From Cryptomeria japonica (taxonomy: Eukaryota; Streptophyta; Pinopsida; Cupressales; Cupressaceae), in NCBI RefSeq assembly GCF_030272615.1, contig NC_081407.1:154519548-154583547 (forward strand): a DNA stretch of 64,000 nucleotides. The letters are read 5' to 3'. Positions within the stretch are counted from its first letter, which is position 1, and the number at the start of each line of letters is the position of its first letter. A program made the position numbers and the translations under genes. The notes under the pieces are model-generated. The model made no database searches and was not told the origin of the DNA. It saw only the letters and a list, made by a program, of their open reading frames with translations. Of this stretch, positions 46,743 through 59,055 are shown piece after piece.

Positions 46743-47859
46743 TGTAAGGAAAGCAAGTGCAGAAATTCGCTTTCCTAATGTGAGCTTGTAGGGGAGAATA
46801 GACTAGTGCATACAAAATTTCAACATTTCCAGAATATGGCACAAGCATGAGCAAACACAATTAATTAACACAGAGAGAGAACATACATAGTTAACATGGG
46901 AAAACCCTTTTGGGAGAAAAACCCACCACCAACAATAAATCAACTTTATTAACAGTATGTCAAAAACAATACAATAAAGTCTTGTTTGTAGACTTCCTTC
47001 ACTCTGTCATACAATCATTCCAGACGTAACATACAACACTCAGATAACAATTACAGCACACTCAATGGCTATCGTAACTCTGTCTACATTCGGTTCACAT
47101 TTTTTTTCTAATACCAAACCAGTTGACCGTTCATCTAAGCAACTGCAGAAACAACTTGAATTCTAATCATCTGCCTGCGTCGGTCCACATTCAAAGAAAA
47201 CCAATTATCCCACATGCAGCAGAAAGTCGAGTCAGTTCGTATTCACATACACCAACAGTCTCATCCTTAGTGTCCGAGTGGTCACCTTTTTAGGATCTCG
47301 GTTCATTCTCACATCGACGTCAGTCCTCACTCCATCAGCCATTGGTATAGCCTTCAAATGGTAGAGCCGATCGTGCGATGAAAACCAATCGCCTAAGGCG
47401 ACTCCATCGGGTCATCGACCAGACAGATGAACTATTACCCCGATCTTCGATAACTGAGAGTGGTCTCATTGGCTCATCAGATCAGGCACTACAAGGTTAC
47501 TCTGATCTCTGATAACAAAGTGGTCTCATCAACTCATCGGATCAAGCCCAAAACTGCTATCTCGATGAGCGAAGCACTTCGAGACAGAACAAGATGAACT
47601 TATCGGGACTTCGGCGTAGCCTTCAATACATTAACCCAATAGCCGATATCGACCCAGACCGCCTAAGACAGCTCCATTGGGTATTGGAATAGCTTCTAAT
47701 AGAAACACCCAATAGCTGATGACAACCCAAACCGCCTAGGATAGCTCCATCGGGTCATCGGCACAATTCTGATGCAGTCTTCCACTCTATTGTTCCATCA
47801 ATGTAGGCTAGCCCGATCAACCCAAACATGTCAAGTGAATTAGAGGCACATTTCCAACA
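46743..47859 (-). repeat. 5' LTR of the Tork-like copia element
   Basis: The LTR is about 1117 bases, reading TGTAAGGAAAGC at its left and CCAACA at its right on the plus strand. On the minus strand it has the GTGGGTTTTTCTCCC box also seen in other copia LTRs here. A degenerate internal repeat with CCGCCTAAGACAGCTCCAT recurs between about 47370 and 47760. Confidence 0.92.
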
Positions 47860-48560
47860 TTCTACTCCAATGTCCTCATGCTTATTCAACAATCTTTGAA
47901 TCACTATGGGAAGATCATCATCCCTTGCTACTGTTAAGGCAGACTATGGTCTAATCATGATTGCAAATCCTACCTCCTCCTACTTCATGGTCTTCAAAAA
48001 CTCTTTTTCTCGTACCAACATCACACTAGTCCCCGTTTGTGGTGTTTTGTCTTCATCTTACAAAGGTGTGAGAGTGTATGAGACTTCATCCTTCTCTATA
48101 ACATAGTTGTTCTTTCTCCCATCATTTTTGGCACTCCTATGATATTGGCATGGTCTACCAAGTAGTATATGGAAAACATCCATGGAGATGATATCACATA
48201 GGACCTTGTCCTTGTACCCCTCTATGCAGAACTCCATGCAAGCTTGTTCATTCACCAACACTTGTTGCCCTTTTTTTAACCAAGAGACCTTGTAGGGGGT
48301 GGTGTGAGGCATCCTCTTCAACTGTATCTTCTCTACCATTTCAACAGAAATCAAGTTATCAATACTACTAGAATCAATAACAACTTTGCAACATTTACCT
48401 TGGGTTTTACATGTGGTCCTGAAGAGTGACTTTCTTTGTGGTGGCTCTTTCTCCATTGACACTTTGATCAAGGTTCTGCTCACCATGAGAGACTCTCCAA
48501 CTTCTAGATCAACATTGTGTGATGGAGAGTTAACACTTTCACTATCTTCCACTTGTGCTA
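47860..48560 (-). pseudogene. Gypsy aspartic protease and linker to reverse transcriptase
   Basis: On the minus strand the 164-residue frame (48058-48552) includes the protease with VVIDSSSIDNL, where Gly of Asp-Ser-Gly is replaced by Ser, and VFHILLGRPCQYH. The linker then runs to NKHEDIGVE at 47860, where the copia element interrupts it; reverse transcriptase resumes at 42345. The active-site change may lower or abolish activity. Confidence 0.8.
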
Positions 48561-48599
48561 TCTGATTTCTTCTTTCTCCTCCAAGTGAAGTAGTGCACT

Positions 48600-49665
48600 A
48601 ATCTTCAAGGCATTTCCATGCTTGATGGCCTACAAATTTGTTGCACTTGTAGAATTTACCACTCAATCCACTTGATCCTCCTCTTTGGCATCCAAATGTA
48701 CCCCTATTGTTGCGTATTCTTCCCCTAAAACTTCCCCTTGAACCTAATTTTTATTCTTCGGAATCACTAGTCTCTGCTTGAGACCTTTGAGATTGTCCTC
48801 TACTAGTAAATGTCCCTCTTCCTCTGAAATTTTTCCTTCCCCTACCTCTACTCTACTTCACTTGCTTACTCTGCAATTTTGCTTTAGCCTTTAATAAGGC
48901 TAATTGGTAGCATTCTTCTACCATTCTAGGGCTAGTGAGACTAAGTCCATCTTGAAGGTTGTATCTCAACCCATTTAGATACCTTGGCACTTTATCCACA
49001 TCCTCTTTCATATGGTCAGATTTAATGCTCAATTTATAGAACTCTTCAGTATAGGTTTTTACATCCATACCTTTTTGTTTGAGGTTTTGTAGTTTTCTAT
49101 ACAATTGAATTGCATAGTCATTAGGGAGGAATTTTCCCTTCAACTTTTCCACCATCCTATCCCATGATATGATTTTTTGTTTTCCCTTCTTCTTTCTCTC
49201 ATCTTGTATGTAGTCCCACCATAGGGATGCATGTACCTTCAATTTGGTTATTTCCAACTTTACTTATTGTCCCTCAGGTATCTCCTATAAATCAAAATAT
49301 TTATCCATATCTTCAATTCAATCTAGGAGTTCTTCTCCATTCAAACTCCTTGAGTACACTGGTAGGTCCACCTTGATCTTAGGATCCTCATTCTTGTTAG
49401 GCTTGAGAAATATTTCCATCCTCAACTTCTCAACATCTCTCTCTTCTTCTTGTTCTCCTTGTGGTGTGATTTATTCACCCACTTCCTCTTCTTCTTCTTG
49501 GTCACTCACATCTCCTGTGACCACTCCTCTTCTCTAATTTGTTTCAACTGCATCAAGCCTGGCTTGAAGGATCTTTTTCAACTCTCTCATCTTCCTCATC
49601 TCTCTTGCATGCTTCTCCTTCAACTCACTCACCTCTTTGGCAATTGGATTCCCTTTTGGAGTCAT
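48600..49665 (-). pseudogene. gag: Gypsy gag with coiled coil, five early stops
   Basis: The minus-strand ATG at 49665 starts MTPKGNPIAKEVSELKEKH, a coiled coil like that of the short element at 15814. Five stops in the first 400 bases replace likely Gln and Trp codons. From 49257 to 48853 the capsid domain is open (SLWWDYIQDERKKKGK, FLPNDYAIQLYRKLQNLKQ, YLNGLRYNLQD). A decayed knuckle, FYKCNKFVGHQAWKC, lies near 48640, with Phe for the first Cys. Confidence 0.85.
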
Positions 49666-49711
49666 TTTTACTTCTCTTCACTTCAAATCTTACCTCTACT
49701 AGACCAGCCTT

Positions 49712-49724
49712 TTCTCGGATACCA
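49712..49724 (-). other. Primer binding site, degenerate
   Basis: The minus strand reads TGGTATCCGAGAA three bases after the LTR end. It keeps the TGGTATC core of the initiator-Met primer. Confidence 0.7.
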
Positions 49725-49727
49725 ATT

Positions 49728-51241
49728 TGATGCAGACGCAGGGGATAAACTAGTGCGGCAATCTAAATTGTTCACTTTCTTTAGTCTCCATCATGGGTTT
49801 CTAACAAAATTGAGCCTTTACACATAGGATTACACATTCATGAGGACATTGACCAACAAAAAAGGATAATTTATGCATTCTATTTTTGGGGCTTGGGCCA
49901 TTACAACAAATGCAACCTTAACATTTGAAACATTCCCATACTCACCTCTATTGTCACAATGTAGGCCTTAACAATTAGGACTATCCTATAGGTGGAAAAA
50001 GGGTTCAAACAAAATTACCTTCTATTGGTAACCCTCACAACCTATTTAGAAGGACCCTACATAATACTTAAACACCCCACTTTGAATAGACAATAGTGAA
50101 AGACTCCCTTTGTGATTCTTTTGCAACATATATATGACTGGTAAATTGGGACTGAGACAAATGTCCTAATTGGGACAGTCAATAGCATTGGTCAAGGGCC
50201 ACACCAACACCACTATGAAACCCAAGTTTATGATTATTGATGTGAGGGAATTAATTCAAGGTCTACCATTCCATAATTAGTCATTTCTCATTTGGGTTTC
50301 CAATCAACACTTTGTTTGAACAACCTTGCAATGGTAATCTTATGACTGTGACAGTCAATACATTAGGACAGTCCTCTACACATGATATATGTCTTCTTTT
50401 TATGACTTTAAACCACTTTAAAAATATGCATAGGTTCCTCACACCTCTCTCTCTGACACAAAACACTCAAAAGACCACACACTAGATCGCTCAAACAAAT
50501 TCTTCAACTTCTCTGCCTAAAAAGGTCTGATATACTCAGAAAACCAGATCGATCAGTCAATATTAGCACATTTTGCCTTCATTGTGGAATCCTACACACA
50601 TGAAATTAAAAATAGCACTATAATACATCTTCCCACCCATTTTGGGGATTTTTCAATGATGGGAAGCAAAGTCATACATTTTTTTGTGTCACTAGATACT
50701 CTAACTAGCATTTTTGACAGTTTTTAGAAAAATGATGATATCTTATTCAAATCACAATGAAATTAAATGAAAAATTAGGAAAAATATCCTAGATTAACTA
50801 TTTTATTATTTCCAATAAGTTCCAAGTGTAAACAAGAAGCATTTCACAGTGAATAGAAAGGAAAATCAGACTACAACATTCCAGAATGCATAAAAACTCC
50901 ACTTCTCAGTAAGTAGAATCTCCAAAAATCAAATACAACCCTTGGATGGCATTAAAAAAGACTATTTATACCCATCCAAGTGGTATTAAACCTCCAACCA
51001 CCAAAAACCAACTTACAACCATATTTTCAAAAAGTTGTTACAAGGTTGCAAAAATTGTCATGACAACAATGACAACTTTTTGCAACTTTTATGTTTTTGC
51101 CCAATGGACCTCAAACATGCACAATTGGGTCCAAGTACATCATAATATTCCAAAATAGCTTTATTAACATTAAAAACAAACAAAAAATTTAAGTTTTGAC
51201 CATATTGGCCATACATATACCCCTACGGTGCTCCTGGACCA
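49728..51241 (-). repeat. 5' LTR of the split Gypsy element
   Basis: On the plus strand it runs from TGATGCAGACGC to GTGCTCCTGGACCA, about 1514 bases. On the minus strand it therefore starts TGGTCCAGGAGCACC, like TGGTGCAGGAGCACT of the element at 14134. Its short frames are not credible genes. Confidence 0.8.
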
Positions 51242-52298
51242 AAAATAACCCATGTCATTCTAGAATGATCATCAATGAGTAACATAAAATACCTTTCATA
51301 ATTTAATCCTCTAATTCTTATAGGTCTGCACAAGTCTATATGAATCAACTCCAAAGGTTTTGTAATAGAATACTCCTTATTCTTGAATTTTTTCCTTGGT
51401 TGCTTTCTCATCTGACATTCATTGCACATTGTATTGGTAAGTTTGATAGTTTTTGGAAAATCTCTTGGTTCTTGAGTAGAACTAATCTTCACCATGTTGG
51501 AAAAAATAATGTGTTGCATCCTTTTATGTCATAACCAATATTCACTGCTCTACACCAATAGACAACTAGTCCTTTGTTTTCCTTTATGGACCATTCTTAT
51601 ACATTTTGCAACTAATTTTATAGAAACTTTTTTTTTCTCACATGTGGACCCATGAAATATGAGCTTGTGACCTTTACTAGACATCTAACTCACACTCAAA
51701 ATATTATGTCTTAAACCCTTAACGTAATAAACATTATCTGTCTTATGCTTACTATAAATGGATATTATTCCTTTACTAGAGATAGATGTAACCTTTCCAC
51801 CAACAAAATTTATTGATCCAGTGTCATACTCTTTAAATTTAAATAACTTTTTTTTGTCACCCATCATATGATTTAAAAATCTAGCACCAATTATCCAAGT
51901 TTTAGATCCTTCCTTTACATATAGTGCAATCCTTAAAATCATTGATCTTTCACTATTGTCTTCATCATGTGAAGTATCAAACCTTTCATTATCATTTTCT
52001 TTTATGGCTAAAAAAAAATTCATTGTTTAAGTCATTACAACCTTCATCTTTAGATGAGTGGGTCTCCATTGAATAAAAATTCTTCGTAGGCTTGTCTTTG
52101 TCATCTATTCTTTTATTTATATCATCTCTTCTATAATTATATTTTCTCCTATTATCACCATCTAATCTATTATAGTTGTCTTCCTTGAAATTACATTTGG
52201 TAGCATAATGACCAATACTTCCATAATTGAAATATTTAAAGGAAACTTACCTTTCTATTTTTTGGATCCTTTCTTCAATCTTCTCACAAAATTTTTAG
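51242..52298 (-). pseudogene. Copia protease and integrase start, interrupted on both sides
   Basis: On the minus strand the segment begins in a zinc knuckle region (NYGSIGHYATKC near 52200), then the protease segment (RIALYVKEGSKTWIIGARFLNHM, where the active-site Asp-Ser/Thr-Gly is altered), then LRHNILSVS, the integrase zinc finger (CNECQMRKQ) and the start of the core (HIDLCRP, LLIDDHSRMTWV). It is cut at 51242 by the LTR of the Gypsy element to the left and at 52298 by the chromodomain Gypsy element. Confidence 0.82.
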
Positions 52299-52944
52299 TG
52301 CGGTCACATTGGGGAGGGTCCTCAAAGAGAATAGTTTGAACTATGCAGCAAAAGTTACACAGTGGAAACAACTCAATCTGATGGAGGCAATGCAAAAACA
52401 AACTATATTATATCATGAAAAATCAGTTACAAGTTGTCGGCAACATGCGGGCTCAAAAGATTTGGCTCACGGGACAGAGTACAAAACATTTTTTTTATGC
52501 AACATTCGGGCTCAAGCAAGAATGTGAGCCAACTCCGGACCTCCTAACCTCACGATTATTCTTCTATGTTCCAATAACTGATAACTACATGCTTGTTTAC
52601 ATTGATTTATATGATCAATAATTATCTATGTCGGCCCAAGGTGGAACAAATATCGATGAACAAGATGAAACACGTAAAACAACAAGGTCGGCCTCCATCA
52701 AAGAGATCCTTTCAGAAAATTCATAGACTGGAGTGCAGACCCAATAGAAGGTTGGCCACACACCAAGGAACATTGGAAACAACAAACTGAAGTTCCACAA
52801 GCTATGAAAGTGATCTGCAAGATCTGCCAATAGCCAAATAAGTCCAAGCGGTTCTGGTGTTCTAAGCCAGAAAATTGTCTTAGATTCTGGAAGCATTAGC
52901 TCATCGGAAAAAGGTCCAAACGTCTCGCAAACTTATGATAAGGT

Positions 52945-52949
52945 AAATG
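52945..52949. other. Target duplication of the solo LTR, left
   Basis: AAATG precedes the solo LTR. The right copy at 54218-54222 is AAAGG. The uninterrupted LTR at 59056-59862 has a single AAATG at the same point. Confidence 0.9.
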
Positions 52950-54217
52950 TGTTGGATATTATTGGTCATTGTTGCTTCTAGGATATTTTTTTATCATTGA
53001 TGTAAACATATTCTTGTGTTTTGCTCCAGTGATTGCAGATTGGGAAAATCTTATGATCTGGTTTGTAGTATTGTTTTGTTGATCACTGTTTTGCAAAGTT
53101 TGGTATATCCTCTGGTATATTCTGGTGTAATCATGTCTTGTACTAATATTTTGGGATACTTCTTGGGATGGTCTTATGTATCTTCATTTTAGATGGATCA
53201 TGATTTGGTGCTCTGCAAGTTATCTTTCTTCGTGATAGTTGTTGATTGGTTGTGTTCTTGATCTTTCCGACATTGACAAATGAAGATTTGATAAGTGGTG
53301 TTGGTGCATATGTTCCTGATGATTCTAATGTGATTTCTGGTGGTTCCTTGTTGTTTCCTATTTGTTTTGGTGATCCACATAAATCGTTGTGCGAGTTTTT
53401 TATGGTTTCTGTCAACCGGTGATGATTTTCGTGCTATGCGGTTTTCTTGGTGGTGTAGTGTGTTGCGATTGATCTTGGCATGATTTTCGTTGGAGTTGAG
53501 AATTTGGGAATTTTATTTAGGTCCATGTTATATCATGTAAATTATTATATTGGTCTCATGGTCAGTCTTTTTATTATGTGATATAATTTTATAATTGTGG
53601 GTTGAGGGTTTAGCCAACCTTGTTGTCAAGGTTGATGATTTGTATATATAGGTGATATACTCATGTAATTTAGGTGTCGATGCTATGTCTGCATTATCAG
53701 AGAGAGGTTTATGTGTGAAAAAGAGATTTATCCTTTGGTGTTGAGATTGAGGAGAGATTGGTGTTTCAGAGAAGACATTTGTGCTTAACCAGAACTATAA
53801 TCTGGCATTTGGAGATGCTATTCTTTTAGTTCATTTCTTCCGGATTGTAGTTTGAATCTTGTTGTAAGTTAGTGAGACTTCCCTGGGGGATTTAGCCTTT
53901 TGGGCCACTATATTTTGAGTAGTGAGCTCTAGGAAGTGTTCATGAATGCATGTACATTCCCTATTGTAATATTTTCACATACTACTACAGAGTATCATCT
54001 TATTGTGGGTAGGTTCCCACTATGGTTTTTTCCTTAATCGGGTTTTCCACGTCAAAATATTGGTATTGTGTGTTGTGCTTTCGATTTTCTTATAAGTCTT
54101 ATTACTACAATTTATCAAATCTATTTTTGTAGTTAAATTTTCTAATCCGGTGAATAATAATTCACCCCCCCCCCCCACCCCCACCCTCTTAGTCTTCCTT
54201 CTTGGTTGTTGCTAACA
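52950..54217 (+). mobile_element. Copia solo LTR
   Basis: The sequence runs from TGTTGGATATT to GCTAACA, 1268 bases, with no internal region and flanking duplications AAATG and AAAGG. It has the same hairpin, TTTTTCC box and C-rich end as the LTRs at 7421 and 60905. A solo LTR forms when the two LTRs of an element recombine. Confidence 0.93.
54005..54020 (+). promoter_or_regulatory. Conserved LTR hairpin, copia solo LTR
   Basis: GTGGG (54005-54009) and CCCAC (54016-54020) pair around TAGGTT, at the same place as in the other two copia-type LTRs. Confidence 0.5.
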
Positions 54218-54410
54218 AAAGGAACATGTCTACAATCAAAATCTAGCTTTGCAAGATCCAGTGAGAAAATGCCAAGAAACGCAGAAAGAAATGTTGAAAC
54301 TGCAAAATAGGAACAAACTGAAAGAAAATGTTTTTGGTTGATGCAAAATTGCCATGAACCAGGGATGCTCCTGCATCAGACATCCGGGATTCTTGAAAAA
54401 AGTGAGTCCC

Positions 54411-54620
54411 TCACTTTTCTAGGGTTAGAGGAAAACCAATTTGGTCTACCTCTTCCTGAGAAATCAATGATGAGTCTTCAACTGATCTGTCCTTCCACTT
54501 CACAAGATACTCTCTGTATTGGTTTCTATGTGTGTTGCGTCCAATCCTACTATCCAAAATATCTTCAATATGGTCTGGTTCCCTCTAAGGCAGCTACTTC
54601 TCCAAGTCTAGAACACTGTC
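54411..54620 (-). pseudogene. Chromodomain at the C-terminus of chromovirus pol
   Basis: On the minus strand DHIEDILDSR and YLVKWKDRSVED mark a chromodomain, which in this family reads histone marks and guides integration. The pol stop is at 54411-54413, only about 32 bases from the 3' LTR. The aromatic positions after KWK are partly lost. Confidence 0.75.
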
Positions 54621-54644
54621 ATCACTAAATTTTGTCTCATGATA

Positions 54645-55800
54645 CTAGTGTAGATATGCAATGTTGAATATAGGTGAAATACTCAAACTATCTGGTAACT
54701 CCACTTCATATGCATTTCTGGAACTGAATTTCCTCAAGATCTTACAAGGTCCAAACTTCCTCATCTGCAACTTATTATAGGTTCCAACTAGAAACATCTC
54801 TTTTCTCGGATACACCATCACTTCATCTACCACTTCAAATTCCTTATGTCTCCTCTTTTCATCTAATTTCTCCTTATAGTTGTTGTTTATGTCTTCCAAA
54901 TGTTGTTTGACCTGAGTATGCATGGTCTTCATATGCTCTACAAATTCTTCTCCCTATGCACTCCTTGTATCTTCATTACTAATGTCTCTCAACTCTGATA
55001 TACCTCTAGGGTGTGCTTTGATAACAATCTCAAAAGGTGTTCTTTTGATAATCTTGTTCACTGAATTATTGTAGGCAAATTTTGCTTGTGCAAGAATCAA
55101 GTCCCAACTTTCGGTTTTGCCTCCAACTAAGCATCTCAACAAATTTCCCAAACTTCTATTTACCACTTCTATCTATCCATCAGTTTGTGGGTGACAAGTA
55201 GAACTAAACTTCAAATCTATCTTCATCTTCTTCCAAAGTTTCCTCCAAAAATATCCAACAAACTTAGTGTCTCTGTCTAAAACTATACTCTTAGGTAATC
55301 TGTGCAATCTCACCACTTCCTTGAAAATAGTTCAGCAACATGCACTCCATCTGTTGTCTTCTTATAGGGTATGACATGTGCTATCTTTGAGAATCTATCT
55401 ACCACCGCAAATATAGAATCATTTCCTCTATGTGTCTTAGGAAATCCAAGTATAAAATTCATGCTTATGTCCTCCCAAGGTCTCTTTGGAACTATCAAAG
55501 TCTTATACAATCCAATATTCTGACTACAACCTTTTGCAAGTTGACAAATTCTACAGCTTTGCACAAATTTCCTGACATCCTTATGAATCTAAGGCCAAAA
55601 ATAATTCTCTCTAATCAATGTCACTGTATTATCTACACCAAAGTGTCCGACCAATCCTCCACTATGCTTTTCCTTTGTGAGATTCTCCCTCATAGAACTC
55701 TTAGGTATACACAACTGAACTCCTCTAAACAACATCTCATCCTGAATAAAATAATCCAACCACTTACTTTTGTCCACCATAATCGGTTCCTTACATGCTT
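54645..55800 (-). pseudogene. Chromovirus integrase, first catalytic Asp replaced
   Basis: Pieces in changing frames cover the zinc finger (LVGHFGVDNTVTLIRENYFWP and CRICQLAKGC), the core (WEDISMNFILGFPK; Asn where the family has the first catalytic Asp), a middle part (VNRSLGNLLRCLVGGK, near 55160) and the C-terminal domain (KFGPCKILRKFSSRNAYEVELP). Stops and shifts separate them. The protein would be inactive. Confidence 0.83.
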
Positions 55801-55963
55801 TCTAAGGTTTTGCAAAATCTGGGTCATCCTCATACAAGTTCTTCAATTTCTCAAAACCTAATACCTCCACTCTCGTCTTTGTCAGCGATTTCCTTCTTCT
55901 GATCAAAGCATCATCAAATTTATTTGACTTTCCACTTCTATGCTTCAACACAAAGGTATAACT

Positions 55964-57170
55964 CTATAAGAAATCTAGCCATCTTATATGTCTTTGATTC
56001 AACTTACTCTGACTATTCAAATACTGCAAAGCTTGATGATCTGCATACAACACAAACTCCTTAGGCAAAAAATAATGTCTCCACTTCTTCAATTCTTGAA
56101 CTATGGTATAGAATTCATGATCATACACTGAATATATTCTCCTTGCATCATTCAACTTCTCACTGAAATAAACTACCGGTCTACCTTCCTGACTTAACAT
56201 TGCTCCAATTGCATTCCCACTTGCATCACAGTCCACTTGAAATACTTTACTAAAATCCAGTAATTGTAACATGGGCTACTCTGTCACCTTCTACTTCAAC
56301 AATTCAAAAATCTCTTATTTTCTTTGGATGTCCACTTGAAGTCCTTTTTATCTCCTCTCATTACTTATGTCATAGGCCTATAAGCTGAACTGAAATTTCT
56401 AATAAACTTCCTGTAAAAACTAGCCAATCCATGAAATGATCTTACCTCTCCAATGCTTTCCAGTATAGGTAATTCAACAATTGTTCTTACCTTCTCAAGA
56501 TCCATCTTCAATCCATCCATAGCTATCACAAATCCCAAATAGACTAACTCTTCCTTCATGAAACTACATAATTTTTATCAAGAACTTTTCTTATCTCAAC
56601 CTCTGCAAAACTTGTCTCAGATGCAGTATATGTTCTTCCTTGGTCTTACTGAAAATCAAACTATGATCCAAATACACAATAAAAACTTATCCAATAATTT
56701 CTTCATGACCTCATTCATCAACCTCATGAAAGTACTTGGTGCATTAGTCAATCCAAAAGGCATCACCAACTATTCATACAATCCTTCATTTGTCTTGAAT
56801 TTTTTTTTCCACTCATCTCCTTTTCTGATTCTAATCTGATGGTATCCACTCTTCAAGTCTATCTTTGTGTAGTATCTAGATCCACTCAAACAATACATTA
56901 TGTTATCCATCCTCAGCAAGAGGAATTGGTACTTCACTGTGATCTTCTCGAATCAGTACACATCCTCCACTCTCCATTCTTCTTAGGTTCTAACACTATT
57001 GGCACTACACAAGGACTCAAACTTTCTCTGATTAAACCTTTCCTCAACAATTCCTCCACTTGACTATTCAACTCCTCATTCTCTGCCAGTGTCATCTGGT
57101 GTGCTGCTTTATTAAACAAATTAGTTCTGGGAATCAAGTCCATGCAATGACTGATACTTCTCACAAGCGG
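55964..57170 (-). pseudogene. Chromovirus reverse transcriptase and RNase H, YLDH active site
   Basis: On the minus strand the reverse transcriptase starts at 57164 (NEELNSQVEELLRKGLIRES, KKNGEWRM), passes SGYHQIRIRKGDEW near 56835 and reaches the catalytic motif at 56663-56674, which reads YLDH instead of YLDD. It continues at 56365-56559 ([17 protein letters not shown]) and into RNase H at 55964-56272 ([20 protein letters not shown]). Many stops and shifts occur; loss of the second Asp should abolish polymerisation. Confidence 0.85.
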
Positions 57171-57419
57171 TAATCTATCAGGTACATTATTTGAAATGAT
57201 GTCTCAATATTCTGTCAGCAAATCCTTTATCTCCTCTGGTTGTTCTTCTTCATGCTTTGGATTGTCAGTCTTCTTAAAAACTAAGGCAAAACACACTTTC
57301 TTGTGTTTAATCCAATCTAAGAGTTTCCTACCATCCACCAAAAAAATTCTACCACTTGTACAAACTTTACTCTTCAAAGGCTCCTCTAGGGGCAACAAGG
57401 TCTGTTTCATCCCATTTGC

Positions 57420-58240
57420 AACAATAATGTATATGTTCTTCCTCCCATCCTATAGTGCTTGCCTATCATACTATCAGGTCTTCCCAACAAAATATGACAA
57501 ATATCCATAGGCATAATATCACATAAAACTAAATCCGGATAAGATCCAATCTTCAATTTCACCAAACATTGTTCACTTACTAGTATCTTATGATCATCCT
57601 AAATCTATTCTATCTGATAAGGCTTAGGTTGCTTCAATCTCTCCAAATTCAGCTTATTCACCATCTCCTCTGAAACAAGATTATATGAACTACCACTATC
57701 AATTATAACTATACAACACTTACCAGATACCTTACATATGATCCTGAACAAATTCCTCCTCTGCAAGGGCTATTCATCATCTCCAGTATGACACAAATCT
57801 CTCCTCATCACCAGCGACTCTCCATCTTTTGGTTTATTAGCTGACATGGTATTGTCTTCTTCTACCAATGTTGCTCTCCCAACATTCTTTGTCTTCCTAC
57901 ATTCAAAAGCATGTTGTCCTTCTCCTCTGCACTTAAAGAAAGTTCCTCTAAACACTCTTATATATTGTCTTTTGTCTTCCTTTTCATAACCCTCATTCTG
58001 ATATCCATCGTGTTCTATTCTCCGGTAAAAATTTTGATCATCCTTCCAGTATGAACTACCATCTCTACTAACTTCCTTATATTTATTTTGATCTACACTG
58101 GGTCCTCTTCCTCTGGAATAGCTCCTTCATCCTTGAAATCTTCCTCCAGAAAACCTTCCACCTCTACCTCTTTACTTTTGCTCATGTCTTTTGTTCAACT
58201 TCTCTTTTGCCTTTAGGACATATTGATAGGCTTCCTCAAA
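57420..58240 (-). pseudogene. Chromovirus zinc knuckle and aspartic protease
   Basis: On the minus strand a basic Arg/Gly-rich stretch leads to a decayed knuckle (FFKCRGEGQHAFEC near 57930), then protease with IIDSGSSYNLVSEEMV near 57690, whose Asp-Ser-Gly is intact, and ICHILLGRP near 57470. Stops at about 57775 and near 57600 interrupt it. Confidence 0.8.
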
Positions 58241-58243
58241 ACT

Positions 58244-58942
58244 CTAAAACTTGATTAAAGTGAATTCATCTTGTATAGACATCCACAACCCATTCAGATA
58301 GCTAGCAACTTGTTCAATCTCATCATTTGTATGTCTGGATCTGATATTCAACCTATAGAATGCTTCGGTATACTCCTTCACACGAGATTCCTTCTGCTTC
58401 AAATTCTGCAATTTCCAGAATAGATTCACTTGATAATCAGTTGGCATAAACTTTGATTTCAACTTACTAACTATCCGCTCCAAAGATTTGATCTTCTCTT
58501 TGCCTCTTCTTTGTCTATCAACCTGCAAATGTTCCCACCAAAGAGATGCATATCCTTTCAACTTAGTGCAAGCATATCTTACCTTCCTATCTTTTGTGGT
58601 ACCTTCAAAATCAAAATACTTTTCCATCTCGGTGATCCAATCTAGAAATTCATCTGAAACCAACTTTCCATCATAATCCGGAGGGGTAAAATGTGGTCTG
58701 GTGTTCTCTCTTGACAATGCTCTTATGAACCTCTCTTCATCTGGATCATTTGCTGGTGGATTTTCTACTTGTTCTCTAGCTACTTCTTCTTCCTCATCAT
58801 TGCTTACATCTTCAACATGTCGACCTCTTCTCTAGGTCATTTCAACAACTTCTAATTGGGCTACAATTCCTCTCAACATTTCCATCACAGCAGGGCCTAT
58901 ATTTCCACATGCTCCACCATTTCTATTTCTTCTTTGCACCAT
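58244..58942 (-). pseudogene. gag: Chromovirus gag, one early stop
   Basis: The minus-strand ATG at 58942 starts MVQRRNRNGGACGN about 95 bases after the primer site. A TAG after about 37 codons breaks an otherwise open frame to 58244. The capsid domain has LDWITEMEKYFDFE, ASLWWEHLQVDRQRRGK, KSKFMPTDYQVNLFWKLQNL and ASYLNGLWMSIQDEF. It resembles the gags at 15814 and 49665 but lacks their long coiled coil. Confidence 0.87.
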
Positions 58943-59035
58943 CTTCACACAAGTCCTCTACAGCTGTAGGTGGGATCCACAATCCACCACCCTACAACAA
59001 AATTGAACAAGACTTCGCACTCTCTAGAATGACAT

Positions 59036-59050
59036 CTCACTCTGATACCA
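59036..59050 (-). other. Primer binding site of the chromovirus
   Basis: The minus strand reads TGGTATCAGAGTGAG five bases after the 5' LTR end. Confidence 0.9.
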
Positions 59051-59055
59051 CCCAA

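Larger units (their letters stand above)
42346..47859 (-). mobile_element. Tork-like Ty1/Copia retrotransposon, 3' LTR truncated
   Basis: The element lies on the minus strand, with a full 5' LTR at 46743-47859, primer site, gag, protease, integrase, reverse transcriptase and RNase H in copia order, a purine tract, and only the first 229 bases of the 3' LTR. The missing 3' LTR part and about 150 bases of the surrounding Gypsy element appear to have been lost together in one deletion. The lineage call rests on protein resemblance and is moderate. Confidence 0.88.
39726..51241 (-). mobile_element. Gypsy chromodomain retrotransposon, split by a copia insertion
   Basis: On the minus strand the order is 5' LTR (51241-49728), primer site, gag, protease, then a break at 47860 where the Tork-like copia element lies, then reverse transcriptase, RNase H, integrase and the first part of a chromodomain, cut at 39726. 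The 3' LTR is not found. The element sits in the integrase of an older copia element whose sequence resumes at 51242. Its gag, protease and LTR tips resemble the short element at 14134-19503. Confidence 0.85.
52299..54378 (-). repeat. 3' LTR of the chromovirus, split by a solo LTR
   Basis: On the plus strand it starts TGCGGTCACATTGGGG and ends GCTCCTGCATCA. The first 651 bases and the last 156 align with 59056-59862; the middle is the foreign LTR. Confidence 0.95.
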
